A stretch of 64,000 nt of DNA from Thermoflexia bacterium (GCA_011192155.1 DUEK01000008.1:1-64000), one strand, 5' to 3'; positions 1 to 10,306 are shown, counted from the first letter of the stretch. Made by a program: numbers and translations. The notes: a model not told the origin generated them from the letters alone.

Positions 1-179
1 ATTAGATAATTTGATGAGATCGCCGCTTCACACTGATAGATTCTCTCAAAAAACCTCTGTGTGTCTCGGTGAATTCTCCGTGAGTCTCTGTGTAATCATA
101 AACTTGGCAAAAGTGTCCGGTAGCAAATAGCTTGTCAACAGATTGCTGATTGATCGCCGGTCAAAATCAGGTTTCTCTT

Positions 180-1763
180 TTAGCTCAAAGGTCTGACGAC
201 CTCCAAATCTGGCTGTTGGTCTGTCTTCTGAACCCGCTCTTTACCCTTTTCCTCTGCCATCCGCCGGTACGAACCCCAATAAGCGTCCACCGATCTCGAT
301 GTGCGGTATTTAGCCAGCACCTCGTTGCGCGCCTTGCGGCCCAACGTCTGGCGCGCCTCATCGTTTTGAAGCAATTTGATCACGCCCGCCGCCAGATCAG
401 CGGGGTCCCCGGGCTTGCAGACCACGCCAAAACCCTCCAGCGCCTCCCGCACCCCGCCCACGTCGGTCGCCACCACCGGCCGCCCACACGACATGGATTC
501 CAACACGGTATAGGGAAAGCCCTCAGAGATGCTGGTCAGGATGCTGATGTCGCCCTCGACAAATATCTTGGCCGGTTCGCTGTGGTATCCGGCCAACTCG
601 AACGTCTCTTCCAATTCCAGTTCGGCGATCAGCGCGCGGCACTCTTCCACGTAAGGCGGGTCGGCGGTCAGCGAGCCATAGACGGTGAACTTGACGTCGG
701 GTATGGTCTGGCGCACGATAGCAGCGGTGTGGATCATGGTCAGGATGTCCTTGAGAGGAAAAACACGGGCCGCAGCCACCACAGTCGGCCGGCCCTGGCT
801 CTTTGCCGGCTTGGACGCAGGTACGAACATCTCAGGGTTGACGCCGTTGTAGATGGTTTGCAATTTTTCCTCCGGCACGCCGTACAGCCGTTCCCACTTT
901 TGGTTAAAGTTGCACACCGGCGAGATCTGGTCAGCGTAGGCGTAGCACAAGCGCGACATAAAGGCCGACAGGTTGATCAGAAAGCGCTTGAGGAAATAGG
1001 TCATATCGGTAGCCGAGACGTGGATATAGCGCTCGCGGATATATACGCCGTGCTCGGTCAGCAACATCGGCGTGCCGTATTCCAGCTTGGCGATCACGCT
1101 GGCCAACCCAACGAAAGCGGCAATGGTGGCGTGGGTGATATCGGTATTGGGGATGGGCGCGTTCAACACCATCAGCAGCTTGTTCAGCCAGCGCAGCGCG
1201 GTGGTCAGATCGTAGAGATTGGGTATCTCTTCAGGCGCAAAGTCGTCGGGCCGCTCGCGGTAGGGGCGCAACATCTCTTCCTGAAAAACCTCCCACACCT
1301 GCTGTGCCTTAAAGCTCTCGACGTAATCATATTGTCGGAAGTAGTGATACAGTTCGTGGATCACGCGCCCGTAAGGGGCCATATTCAGACTGGTCTCTTC
1401 CAGACCATGCAAAAAGCGGCGAAAGAGGGGGATGAACTTTTCCTCAATGATCTGCGGGGTAGTATCCTGCTTGTGCTGGTAGATATCTGAAAAGAGCACA
1501 TCGGGCAAGATGAACTCGGCCGGCTCCTCCGTGCCCCACAGCGGGACGTGGATGAGTTGCTTCACATTGTCCATCAACTCGTATCTGAGTTTGACGTTGG
1601 GATCACCCGTGATGGCGCAAACGTAATAGTCCACCCGCTTGTCCGGCTCGTCCGGCGGCCTGTTAAATTCTCGTACCAGGATATCACACCACGTGCTGAC
1701 ACCCCCACCCACGAAAGGGTAGGTGCCCTCGGTTTCCAATAGAACTGAGATATGCTCGCTCAT
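180..1763 (-). CDS. GT4-family glycosyltransferase, PelF-like
   Basis: ORF 180..1835; likely start MSEHISVLLETEGTYPFVGGGVSTW; PelF-like N-terminus and GT-B donor-site motif SEGFPYTVLESMSCGRPVVATDVGG. Confidence 0.85.
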   Translation of the reverse strand: MSEHISVLLETEGTYPFVGGGVSTWCDILVREFNRPPDEPDKRVDYYVCAITGDPNVKLRYELMDNVKQLIHVPLWGTEEPAEFILPDVLFSDIYQHKQDTTPQIIEEKFIPLFRRFLHGLEETSLNMAPYGRVIHELYHYFRQYDYVESFKAQQVWEVFQEEMLRPYRERPDDFAPEEIPNLYDLTTALRWLNKLLMVLNAPIPNTDITHATIAAFVGLASVIAKLEYGTPMLLTEHGVYIRERYIHVSATDMTYFLKRFLINLSAFMSRLCYAYADQISPVCNFNQKWERLYGVPEEKLQTIYNGVNPEMFVPASKPAKSQGRPTVVAAARVFPLKDILTMIHTAAIVRQTIPDVKFTVYGSLTADPPYVEECRALIAELELEETFELAGYHSEPAKIFVEGDISILTSISEGFPYTVLESMSCGRPVVATDVGGVREALEGFGVVCKPGDPADLAAGVIKLLQNDEARQTLGRKARNEVLAKYRTSRSVDAYWGSYRRMAEEKGKERVQKTDQQPDLEVVRPLS

Positions 1764-1862
1764 AGAAATCTCCACTCGGTTTTTAGGGTAGAACGACAGT
1801 CCGCCTCGTCGGCTAAATAAACCTTTGATGCCCAAAATTCTTTACAGATGAGACAAGATTTC

Positions 1863-1954
1863 GGACACGGATGAAGTCGCTTCGCTTACGGGAAAACACG
1901 GATTGTAAGCCAAGCGACAAAATCCGTGTGCGCAGCCCGTGTTAATCCGTGTCC
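1863..1954. repeat. Intergenic inverted-repeat element, outer arms GGACACGGAT/ATCCGTGTCC with a nested ACACGGATT/AATCCGTGT pair
   Basis: Arms read directly from sequence. Confidence 0.6.
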
Positions 1955-2037
1955 CATTTCTTCCCTCTCGTCGGTTTGAGGCGTAGCTTCGCTAGAGTTA
2001 TACCACTAAACTCACTTTTATGCCAACGGCCCAGCTT

Positions 2038-4572
2038 TTACGCAGCCGGATACGACCATCGCCTGTGCTTTGGATGCCTGATCATCTTTGAGTGCGGCAC
2101 GATAGCGTAGGGATAAGCAAACGCTTCGGCGTCAAACCTGATTCCCTCCGGCGGCGCGTCGCCCGCATAAGGCGCGAGCAGTTGAGAAAAGCTCTCGCTG
2201 CGCCCGTTATAAGACGGCGCGAGCGGGTCGAGCGAATCCGCCATCTTGACTGCGAGGAACTTGCCCAGGCCGCTAAAGGCGGTCACATAGCTCAACTGCT
2301 TTCCGTAATAACTGCCGAACGGATTGAGAAAGATACGAACGCCGCGCTCTGTCACTCGCGTTCGCATGGGGCAAAAAGCGAGCGACGCATTGACGTCAGC
2401 CGTCTGCGCCACGAGCAACCCATTGTCCCCGTCCGTCACGGCCACCCAGCCGTGCGTCACGTGATTGTTGAACGAATCAAGCTCCTTGTTCTTTGAAAAC
2501 TCGCCATAGTCGAGGTCGTAATGGCTCACGTGACCCAGGTAGTTGTGTTTCCACACCCGCAGCGGCTTCCCGCGACGCCCGAACAGGGCCGGGCGCAGTT
2601 CGCACGGCATGACCTCGCGCCAGTTACCATCGTACTCCTGCCCAAGCCGGCGCGCTCTTTCCTTGTCATAGTTGTTCGAATGGGTTTGGGGATAAGTGAC
2701 ACGCGTGTCCACGTACAGGTACGGCAGGCCGGCGGCGAGTGTAAACGTATGCTCAATTTCAACCCACTGCCCCTCGCACGGTATCGCGCCCCTCACCCTC
2801 ACGACCCCGACAAGCCCGTTTCCAAGAACTTGAGCCTGCACGGTCTTCCAACGTGAGGCTTCCGCGATGCGGCCCGCATAGTTGACCGCGCTCCGTATGA
2901 ACGACCCGTCGGCCATCTCGACTCCCGCGCACGCAAACCCCACCGTCCGCATGGCCTCGTCAAAGCGCAGCGTGATGAACTCGTTTTCCAGCAGACCTTT
3001 TTCCACCGACACCGGCTTTTGCACGGGGACGGCGGCGCCCGGCCGGCTGGAAAAATCAATGTAAAAGTCCTTGCGCTCACCGCCGTCCATACTCTCGACG
3101 AACAAAAGCTCGGCGTCGAGCGCCCCGCCCTCGCCATCCCCGCGACAGACGGCGGCCGGGCGCGCCTGCCTGTCGGCGTCGAACAACCTGACCATGACCA
3201 TCTCGGAGACAGAGATGGGTAGCCGCACCAACGCACGGGAGGGCCTGGTCTCGTATTTGACCGCCTCGGTAGATACGCCGCGCACGTAATCGAGCAACGA
3301 AAACGCAACCTCGTCCCCTGGTTCGTCAAAAGCGCTTTCCGCGGCCAGGTCGAGCGCGCGAGACGCCTTTTTGACCGAGACATACAGCAAGTTGGCCGCC
3401 GTTTGCAGACGGGTGCGGTTCATGACCGGCGACGATAATCCAAAATGCGTGGTCGAAAGCGCCCGCAGCCGGGCCTCGCCAGATTCTTCGAGCAACTCTT
3501 CCATCTCCCGGCGCTCGTTCTCGCCCAACGAGTTCATCAACCGCCGCGCTTGTAGCTCCAGTATGCGCGAGCGCTCCACGCCCGTCCACAGTTGATGGTT
3601 GGACCATTTCTCGGCCCAGCTAGCGAGACCGTCAAAGCTGCCGTCGGCGGTATCTTGCCCGATGGTGATGGCGCCGACCGGCGGGTGCGTCTCCACGTAC
3701 TCGCCCGGCGTCGTGAACGCGACATAGTTCAGATCGCGCGCGCTCTCGACCAGCCCCCGCAGCCCACGCGCCGCCGCCAGGAGGTTGCTCACCACGGGCC
3801 AATCGTACCCGTACCAGTACTCGTCATCGGCGTCCGCGTCAATCAGCAGCAACAAATCCTGCGGCTCGGCCAGCGACAGTTGCTCGCGTCGCAGCCGCTT
3901 CAGCCACCAGCGGAGAGAGACGTTATCGGCGATGTCTCCGTGATTGTAGGCCGGCAGGAGCGTCAGCGTTTCTTCGATGCCCGGATACATCAACGTCAGC
4001 GGGTTGTAGCGCTGCTCGACCGGCAGCGGCGCGACGAAATTACTGAACCCGTTAAAGGGAATCGCGCTGTAAAAAAGGCTGATGTGCTCGATGCCGCGCC
4101 GCCGGTACAGTTTTAGGTGCAGCGGTGTGTACATCATCTCCTGCGGGCGCACCATAGGGGCGAACGCGCCAAAAATGTCGCGCAAGCCCGAACCGGCGTC
4201 GTTCGTGATGGCGCGCCCTATGGCGGCGTCGAACTCGGCGGCGGTGTGGGCGCTGATGAGTCCGTTGTTGTAGGACATCACCTGCGCCTCGTCTCGCTCA
4301 CTGGCTACCCGCCGCTTGAGAGATGCGATGATATCGGGGCAATGCTGCGGCATGATCTTTTCGAGCGAAAAATAGTTCTCGATATCCCACGCGCCGCGCA
4401 CCGGGACGCCGTCCGCGTTGAATTCATCGAGCACCTGGATGATCTTGCGAATGACGCGCATGTCCTTGCCAAATCCAAGTTCATCGGGCGTGTCGCCCCG
4501 GTAGGAGTGGTAGAAATTGACGTGGAACCTAAAGGCGAGAAATATCCTGGGGTCAGGCTGGGACCTCGTCAC
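2038..4572 (-). CDS. Glycoside hydrolase, GH57/GH38-like
   Basis: ORF 2038..4656, probable GTG start at VTRSQPDPRIFLAFRFHVNFYHSYRGD; overlaps the MFS gene end; C-terminal part resembles the GH38 beta domain. Confidence 0.6.
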   Translation of the reverse strand: MTRSQPDPRIFLAFRFHVNFYHSYRGDTPDELGFGKDMRVIRKIIQVLDEFNADGVPVRGAWDIENYFSLEKIMPQHCPDIIASLKRRVASERDEAQVMSYNNGLISAHTAAEFDAAIGRAITNDAGSGLRDIFGAFAPMVRPQEMMYTPLHLKLYRRRGIEHISLFYSAIPFNGFSNFVAPLPVEQRYNPLTLMYPGIEETLTLLPAYNHGDIADNVSLRWWLKRLRREQLSLAEPQDLLLLIDADADDEYWYGYDWPVVSNLLAAARGLRGLVESARDLNYVAFTTPGEYVETHPPVGAITIGQDTADGSFDGLASWAEKWSNHQLWTGVERSRILELQARRLMNSLGENERREMEELLEESGEARLRALSTTHFGLSSPVMNRTRLQTAANLLYVSVKKASRALDLAAESAFDEPGDEVAFSLLDYVRGVSTEAVKYETRPSRALVRLPISVSEMVMVRLFDADRQARPAAVCRGDGEGGALDAELLFVESMDGGERKDFYIDFSSRPGAAVPVQKPVSVEKGLLENEFITLRFDEAMRTVGFACAGVEMADGSFIRSAVNYAGRIAEASRWKTVQAQVLGNGLVGVVRVRGAIPCEGQWVEIEHTFTLAAGLPYLYVDTRVTYPQTHSNNYDKERARRLGQEYDGNWREVMPCELRPALFGRRGKPLRVWKHNYLGHVSHYDLDYGEFSKNKELDSFNNHVTHGWVAVTDGDNGLLVAQTADVNASLAFCPMRTRVTERGVRIFLNPFGSYYGKQLSYVTAFSGLGKFLAVKMADSLDPLAPSYNGRSESFSQLLAPYAGDAPPEGIRFDAEAFAYPYAIVPHSKMIRHPKHRRWSYPAA

Positions 4573-6022
4573 CAAATCCTCCTCGCACGCGGGTGAGCAC
4601 GAGCGTGGACAGCAGAAAAAGCCCCGCATAGATGGCAAAGATGAGCAAGTATCCAATCTCTGGCGATTGTGGGGCGCGCGCGGTGAAATAATCGGCTATG
4701 GGGCCGCCGATGTAGGCCCCCACCGCGCCCGCGCCCGCGCCGGCCAGATTGGAGATGCCCAGGTACTTGCCGGCCTCGTCTTTGGGAACGATGTCTGTGC
4801 CCAACGCCCAGTTGGTGGTGAAAAACGTGCCCGTGGCAGCGCCGATGAGACAGCCGCCCACATAGATCACAGTCATACTGGGCGAAAGGAGCAGTATCAG
4901 TGTACCTAGCGCCGCTACGAGGCCGCTGAGCGCCACCAATTTCTTGCGCCCGATCCGGTCGGCCAGCCAGCCGCTCGGCAGCGCGCACAACAGGATCAAA
5001 ATACCGACCGCCATCATCAATTGCGAAGCCGGGCCGGCGGCCTCCTCCCCCTCCATCCCCAGCCGGGCCTGGAGAAAGTAAACGGCGAAAGCAGAGATAT
5101 TAGTGGCTCCCACGAGAAACGCCAGCCGGTTGATCACCCACCAGGAAAAGGACGGGTAGCGGCGCGCACCCTCGCTGCCGATGCTGATGCGCGCGCCGGC
5201 CCACACGCCCACAACGACAGCGCCCGTCATCGCCAGCAATCCAGCGACCCCCATCACGGCCAATAGCGTGGATAGTGAACTCACGCCGCTCAAGAGCCGG
5301 CCTATCCAATTGACGATCCCCCCCAGGCCAAGAATAACGACCAGAAAGACCAACGTCATAGCTACCAGGCGTCCAAAGGGCTGCCAATCCAGTGGCTCGG
5401 GAGACTCGCGCAGCGGCTCCTCCCGCACGAACATAGTGATGAACATGGCAAAGAGCAGGATGCCGACCGCCACCCCGATGCCGGCCCACATCTGACCCGC
5501 CGCGATCAATTGGCCGATGGTGAGAGCAACGATGATGACGGGCAGCAAGTCCATCACCGACTTGATGCCGGAAAAGATGCCGCGCCGATCCTCCGGAACC
5601 AGGTCGGGAATCAGCCCCTGCTCCGCGCCGTGAGCAAAGTTGGACGCGATCTGCGAGAGCACCGCCGCCCCGAACAGAAACATGTAACCAGGCGAGGCGC
5701 CCATAGCGATCACGCAGGCCGCGTTCAGCAGCGTGCCGATCAGGATAAAGGGCCGCCGCCGCCCCCAGCGCAGCGTGCTGCGATCAGAAAGCAAGCCCGC
5801 CAGCGCCTGCACCAACAGGGCCACCATCAGGGTGTAGAGCCGCAAGTTGCCATACGCGGTTCCCTGCTGTTCAGGCCCGACAAACCCCTGTATCAGCAGG
5901 GGCTGGATCAGCCCATTGGCCTGAGATACCGTCGTCAGGCCCAGCCAGTAGATGTTGATCGTGATGTAATCGTACCAGCGCACCCGTTTCATTGGCCGTC
6001 TCCCTTCGTATTGAGTTTGCAT
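4553..6022 (-). CDS. MFS transporter, SLC45/sugar-transporter-like
   Basis: About 12 hydrophobic segments; motifs LSDRSTLRWGRRRPFILIG and LADRIGRKKLVALSG; start may be an internal Met at about 5992. Confidence 0.8.
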   Translation of the reverse strand: MQTQYEGRRPMKRVRWYDYITINIYWLGLTTVSQANGLIQPLLIQGFVGPEQQGTAYGNLRLYTLMVALLVQALAGLLSDRSTLRWGRRRPFILIGTLLNAACVIAMGASPGYMFLFGAAVLSQIASNFAHGAEQGLIPDLVPEDRRGIFSGIKSVMDLLPVIIVALTIGQLIAAGQMWAGIGVAVGILLFAMFITMFVREEPLRESPEPLDWQPFGRLVAMTLVFLVVILGLGGIVNWIGRLLSGVSSLSTLLAVMGVAGLLAMTGAVVVGVWAGARISIGSEGARRYPSFSWWVINRLAFLVGATNISAFAVYFLQARLGMEGEEAAGPASQLMMAVGILILLCALPSGWLADRIGRKKLVALSGLVAALGTLILLLSPSMTVIYVGGCLIGAATGTFFTTNWALGTDIVPKDEAGKYLGISNLAGAGAGAVGAYIGGPIADYFTARAPQSPEIGYLLIFAIYAGLFLLSTLVLTRVRGGFGDEVPA

Positions 6023-6084
6023 TTCGACTGGTGGATGACATCAGTATAGTTCACGTAATCCAACAAGTCAAATTCGGCATACAA

Positions 6085-6235
6085 AGCCTATTTTCCGCAC
6101 CTCTGGGCAACTTGATTTGGAGCTTGCCACTTTGTTCTCCCGAACCCAATTTGGGCAGATCCGCCGTCTGAGTCAGTGAGAAACCAGGTTTTTTCTGAAA
6201 AACCTGGTTTCTTTCCCCGACTTTTTGAAAAAGAT
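6085..6235 (+). repeat. Dispersed repeat family R1, copy A
   Basis: AGCCTATTTTCCGCACCTCTGGGCAACTTG...GAAACCAGGTTTTTTCTGAAAAACCTGGTTTC...AAAAAGAT; same sequence in reverse orientation at 54356..54533. Confidence 0.85.
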
Positions 6236-6323
6236 GGGATGGTACCCTATTCTGTGATGAGAAGGTGAATTATTCGTGGGTTGCAATGACATTAGGAGTG
6301 TTTTTCTATGCCAAATCCGCCCC

Positions 6324-6421
6324 CCGTCTGAGTCAGTGAGAAACCAGGTTTTTTCTGAAAAACCTGGTTTCTTTCCCCGACTTTTTGAAAAAGATACAAA
6401 TAGGCTGCGTCAGGGTGCGAA
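6324..6421 (+). repeat. Dispersed repeat family R1, copy B (right portion)
   Basis: CCGTCTGAGTCAGTGAGAAACCAGG...AAATAGGCTGCGTCAGGGTGCGAA. Confidence 0.85.
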
Positions 6422-6690
6422 GAATACCGTAAAACGTTGTAAAATCGCACCCCCTTCGACAGGCTCAGGACTCGGCTTCGATACGCGCTCACGCTGTTCA
6501 CGCTACTCAGGATGCTCAACCAGAAAACGTCAGAATCAGATACTACGTGAATAGCAATGTTGTTTCTGAGCAATGCATCAACTGACGTTTCTCCCCCTCT
6601 TTTCCCAACCCGTCTCACCGCAGAGGCGCAAAGCTGCCGGAGAAAACAACCCACCCCAACTCTATGCGCTCCGCGCCTCTACGGCGCACG

Positions 6691-8163
6691 CTACTTCCTT
6701 TTCGGCTTTTCAGGTTCAGGAACATCCTCTTCAATGTTCATTATCTTTTTGGCATAGTCGACGTACTCCTCCATCGGCGTCGCGAACCTGATGACCAACT
6801 TGGCACCATCAGGCGAGCCGCCGCCGTGCATGCAGCCCGGTACCCCAGCGCCGACGGTCAGCCATTCGGCTAGGCGGGCTGCCTTAAAGCGCGTCTCGCC
6901 GGAGCAGTCGCCCGCCTTGAGATATTTCTGGAGCAGGGGGCCGTATTCGGGGTTGGCGAGGTCTTTGTAAGAAGGCATACAGCCAGTCTCTGCAATGCCG
7001 CCGCCAATGTCCTGAGTCAGCCGCTTGACCTCGTAAGGCAGCGTTGCCACCATAACCTTGTTGGTATGAGCGGTGAGCGGGTCGGCGAAGAACGATCCCG
7101 AAGGATGCTGGAAGCCTATGGCGCACGCACCCACTCCTAGCCCATAAGTGATCTGGTTGTTGACAGACATATCCACCAGTTTGTTGGCAAACTTTTTGGC
7201 GGAGAGGCCGTTGGCCCGGGCCATCAACACAGAAGTCCCCAACATCACGTCCCCCTGCCCCGCAACACAGGCCCCAATGCAAGCCCGGTAATTGGCTGTA
7301 AAGAACTGGATCACCTTGCTGGTGTACTTCCACTCCTTGCACATAAAGACTCGCTCATTGGGCACAAAGACATCCTCGAACAAGAGCCAGCCCTGGGTGA
7401 TGCCCGTGTTCGGAACCTCGACGTCGGCGGTTTCCTCAAGCTCCCGCCGGTCGCTGGGATGCGTCGCTTCGACGATGGTTAGACCTTCGATATCGCGGGG
7501 CACGACGCAGGCCACGGCAAAATCCTGATCCGGTTCGCGGTAGATGCCGCCGGGCAAGACGAAAATCTCGTGCGAGGCCGCGGTGCCGCAGATCATCACT
7601 TTGGCCCCCCGGATGACGATACCATCATCCCTGACTTCTACCACCCTCACGTTGGTGTCTGGGTCAGGCTGCTGTGAGGGCTTGAGGCCACGGTTGCCTT
7701 TGGCATCGGTCATGGCCCCGGCCACCGCCAGTCCATTGCTCTGGGCCGACAGAATCCAATCCTTTAGCCTTTCTTGATAATTTGTACCAAACTCCTCATC
7801 TATGTCGTGAGTGATCGCCCACATCACGTTCTGGGCGTTCCATCCGCAGCAGACGGCGCCGGTGCAGCTTCCGGTGCGCCGATAGTTCTGGCGTTTCATC
7901 TTCATATTGGCAATGAGATCGTCCGCGTTCTGCATCATCGAATTCCAACGCAGAATTTTCTCGCCGGTGAACGTGGACACAGTCGTGTACATATCGGCCA
8001 ATTCCGGATCGTTGGCCGCGTCATAGTTAAGAGCGTGGCTCTCGACCGTTCGTTTCGTCGCCGGGTGCGTCGTCACATCCTCGATCAACTCGCCAAATTT
8101 GTACACATTCGGGCGCAGCGCCTGCAGCGCCGCCAGATAATCCTCTCTCGTTTTGATTCCCAT
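6691..8163 (-). CDS. HpaB/AbfD superfamily protein, 4-hydroxybutyryl-CoA dehydratase / 4-hydroxyphenylacetate 3-hydroxylase-like
   Basis: Full-length family similarity (TREDYLAALQALRPNVYKFGELI, DEEFGTNYQERLKDWI, FEDVFVPNERVF); next to acyl-CoA dehydrogenase and EtfAB. Confidence 0.75.
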   Translation of the reverse strand: MGIKTREDYLAALQALRPNVYKFGELIEDVTTHPATKRTVESHALNYDAANDPELADMYTTVSTFTGEKILRWNSMMQNADDLIANMKMKRQNYRRTGSCTGAVCCGWNAQNVMWAITHDIDEEFGTNYQERLKDWILSAQSNGLAVAGAMTDAKGNRGLKPSQQPDPDTNVRVVEVRDDGIVIRGAKVMICGTAASHEIFVLPGGIYREPDQDFAVACVVPRDIEGLTIVEATHPSDRRELEETADVEVPNTGITQGWLLFEDVFVPNERVFMCKEWKYTSKVIQFFTANYRACIGACVAGQGDVMLGTSVLMARANGLSAKKFANKLVDMSVNNQITYGLGVGACAIGFQHPSGSFFADPLTAHTNKVMVATLPYEVKRLTQDIGGGIAETGCMPSYKDLANPEYGPLLQKYLKAGDCSGETRFKAARLAEWLTVGAGVPGCMHGGGSPDGAKLVIRFATPMEEYVDYAKKIMNIEEDVPEPEKPKRK

Positions 8164-8243
8164 GACTAGGCTCCTTTTATTTTTACTTATCGCGCTATGT
8201 ACAAAAGTTGCTGTCTGTGTTCAATTCTATCAGCTCGATAGAC

Positions 8244-8388
8244 TCAGTAGATCCAAAATGTTACGACAACAAGACCTCGGAGGTCTCTCGAGAGCGCCTT
8301 TGCCGGTAAAAACGGACGCAATCTAAGCAATTTTGCTGCCAATGTCACCCTCCGAGACCTCCGAGGTCTGAAATTTGGATCTACCGAG
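8244..8388. repeat. MITE-like element family R2, copy 1
   Basis: CTCAGTAGATCCAAA...TTTGGATCTACCGAG terminal inverted repeats; interior matches 33335..33476 and partly 47211..47305. Confidence 0.85.
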
Positions 8389-8457
8389 ACTCTCCGTCGA
8401 TGCCTCTGAAATAGAATGCTTTGCCGTTCAGGTCTACCTAGCACATACCATTTCTCC

Positions 8458-9465
8458 CTACACCTGGCGCCCTTTGATTTTCTCAATCAGCACCGGCACA
8501 AACTCCCGGCAATCATCCACGATACCATAATCCACCTGCTCGAATACCGGCGCTTTACTGTCATTATTTACGGCTACCATCACTTGAGCGCCGACTATGC
8601 CGACCACGTGCTGCTGCTCGCCCGAAAGCCCCACTCCGATGTAGAGTTCCGGGCTTACCATCTTGCCGCTCTGCCCGATCATTGTCTCTAGCCCGGCCCA
8701 GCCTTCGTCAACAACGGGGCGGGTAGAGCCTAGTCCGGCATTGAGCGCCTCCGCCAGTGCGGCTATCTCGCGCCATCCTTCCAAGTCGCCGGCCCCGGCC
8801 CCGCCGGCCACGACGATGGAAGCTGATTCCAAAGGCACTCCCTCCGGTTCCTCGCGCACGACCTCCAGCGTCTGAATCCGACAGGGGAGACCGTCTGGAA
8901 CGTCGAGCGGGACGACCTCTCCCGTCCGGTTCTCGTCCACTGTGGGCATAGGGAAAACCCCCTTGGCGACGGTGGCCATCTGCGGACGCCTGACCGGGCA
9001 AGTGATCGAAATCAACCCGCCGTAGGCCGGGATCATCTGCTCCAGAGTTCCATCCTCGCCGAGCGCCAGGCCAGTGCAGTGAGCGGTCAACCCGGTCTCC
9101 AATCGAGCCGCCACCAGCGGAGCCAACTCTCTGCCCATAGACGTAGAGCCGATGAGCATAATTTCCGGCTGCTGCCCCTTGGCAAGCTCGACGATGATCT
9201 CGACATAAGCTTCCTGCTGGTAAAAGGTCAGGCTGGGGTCGTCGCCCAAATAGACCCGGTCGGCGCCGGCGGCAAACAACTTTTGGACCTGCTCGCCCAA
9301 CTCGCTTCCTAGAATAACAACCTCCACAGATGTCTCCATCTCATCCGCCAGCTTGCGCGCCTGCCCAATCAGTTGGAGAGACACGGCCAGAACCCGACCA
9401 TCAATCTGCTCGGCAAAGACCCACACCGGCCCACCTTTACTTCCCACTACCTGAACCTCCTCCAC
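8458..9465 (-). CDS. etfA: Electron transfer flavoprotein alpha subunit
   Basis: EtfA-like C-terminal FAD-binding sequence (VVAGGAGAGDLEGWREIAALAEALNAGLGSTRPVVDEGW, QHVVGIVGAQVMVAVNNDSKAPVFEQVDYGIVDD). Confidence 0.9.
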   Translation of the reverse strand: MEEVQVVGSKGGPVWVFAEQIDGRVLAVSLQLIGQARKLADEMETSVEVVILGSELGEQVQKLFAAGADRVYLGDDPSLTFYQQEAYVEIIVELAKGQQPEIMLIGSTSMGRELAPLVAARLETGLTAHCTGLALGEDGTLEQMIPAYGGLISITCPVRRPQMATVAKGVFPMPTVDENRTGEVVPLDVPDGLPCRIQTLEVVREEPEGVPLESASIVVAGGAGAGDLEGWREIAALAEALNAGLGSTRPVVDEGWAGLETMIGQSGKMVSPELYIGVGLSGEQQHVVGIVGAQVMVAVNNDSKAPVFEQVDYGIVDDCREFVPVLIEKIKGRQV

Positions 9466-9468
9466 TTG

Positions 9469-10266
9469 CTACATCACACCCGCGTCAACCAGCTTTTGGA
9501 TCAGCAGTTCCGCTTTCTCCTCCCTCGCGCCGGTGATGATCTCGACCTCCCGCTTGCTCTCCTGGGTCGTCATGTCAGAGACAACCGTCGGCGATCCCTT
9601 CAGCCCCACAGATTCCTCCGACGCGCCCAACTCGCCAATCCCCCACTGGCTGATTTCCTTCTTCCTGGCCTTGATGATGCCAGAAAAGCTGAGCGTCCTC
9701 GGCGTGTTCAACTCTCTGGTGACGGTAAAGACCGCCGGAAGTTTCACCCGCACCAGGCGGTGCCCATTTTCCAGGCTGGCCCTCACCTTCCACCACTCCT
9801 CACCGCACTCGACAAGCTCCTGCACCATCGTCACCACTGGCGCTTTCAAGAACGTCGCCAACTCCGGTCCGACCCACTCCGTACTGCCGTCGCTACTGGC
9901 CATTCCACAAAAGACCACGTCGCACGCGCCGATTTTCTCTATCCCCTGGGCCAGAGTGTAGGCTGTGGCGTAGGCATCTGCGCCAGCAAAGGCTCGGTCA
10001 GAAAGCAAAACCCCCCGGTCAGCGCCCAGAGACAGGCACTCTTTGACGATCCTGGCCGCCGCCGGAGGCCCCATACTGAGCACCGTGATATGCGTTTCGC
10101 GTTGCTCCTTCAGCCGGAGAGCCGCTTCCAGCGCATATTTATCGAGTGGGTTCAACACCAGCGGGATGTCGCTCCGCGTGAGGGTTTTGGTGCTAGTGTC
10201 TATCCTTATGCTGCCCGCCTCTTTGGGGTCAGGCACTGCCTTGACGCAGACAACTATTTTGAGCAT
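9469..10266 (-). CDS. etfB: Electron transfer flavoprotein beta subunit
   Basis: MLKIVVCVKAVPDPKE start; VLNPLDKYALEAALRLKE; four-base gap to etfA. Confidence 0.9.
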   Translation of the reverse strand: MLKIVVCVKAVPDPKEAGSIRIDTSTKTLTRSDIPLVLNPLDKYALEAALRLKEQRETHITVLSMGPPAAARIVKECLSLGADRGVLLSDRAFAGADAYATAYTLAQGIEKIGACDVVFCGMASSDGSTEWVGPELATFLKAPVVTMVQELVECGEEWWKVRASLENGHRLVRVKLPAVFTVTRELNTPRTLSFSGIIKARKKEISQWGIGELGASEESVGLKGSPTVVSDMTTQESKREVEIITGAREEKAELLIQKLVDAGVM

Positions 10267-10306
10267 TACGCCAATCCTACGTCCGTAAATCCCGCCCATC
10301 CATGTT

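Noticed and set aside
150-1490. 446 aa + strand ORF opposite the PelF-like gene
   Set aside because: Antisense shadow ORF of a high-GC gene; no recognisable family, and the minus-strand product is clearly recognisable
6450-6515. CCCTTCGACAGGCTCAGGACTCGGCTTCGATACGCGCTCACGCTGTTCACGC sequence as a novel element
   Set aside because: Looks like a common bacterial intergenic repeat type from memory; only one copy seen here, so nothing further supported
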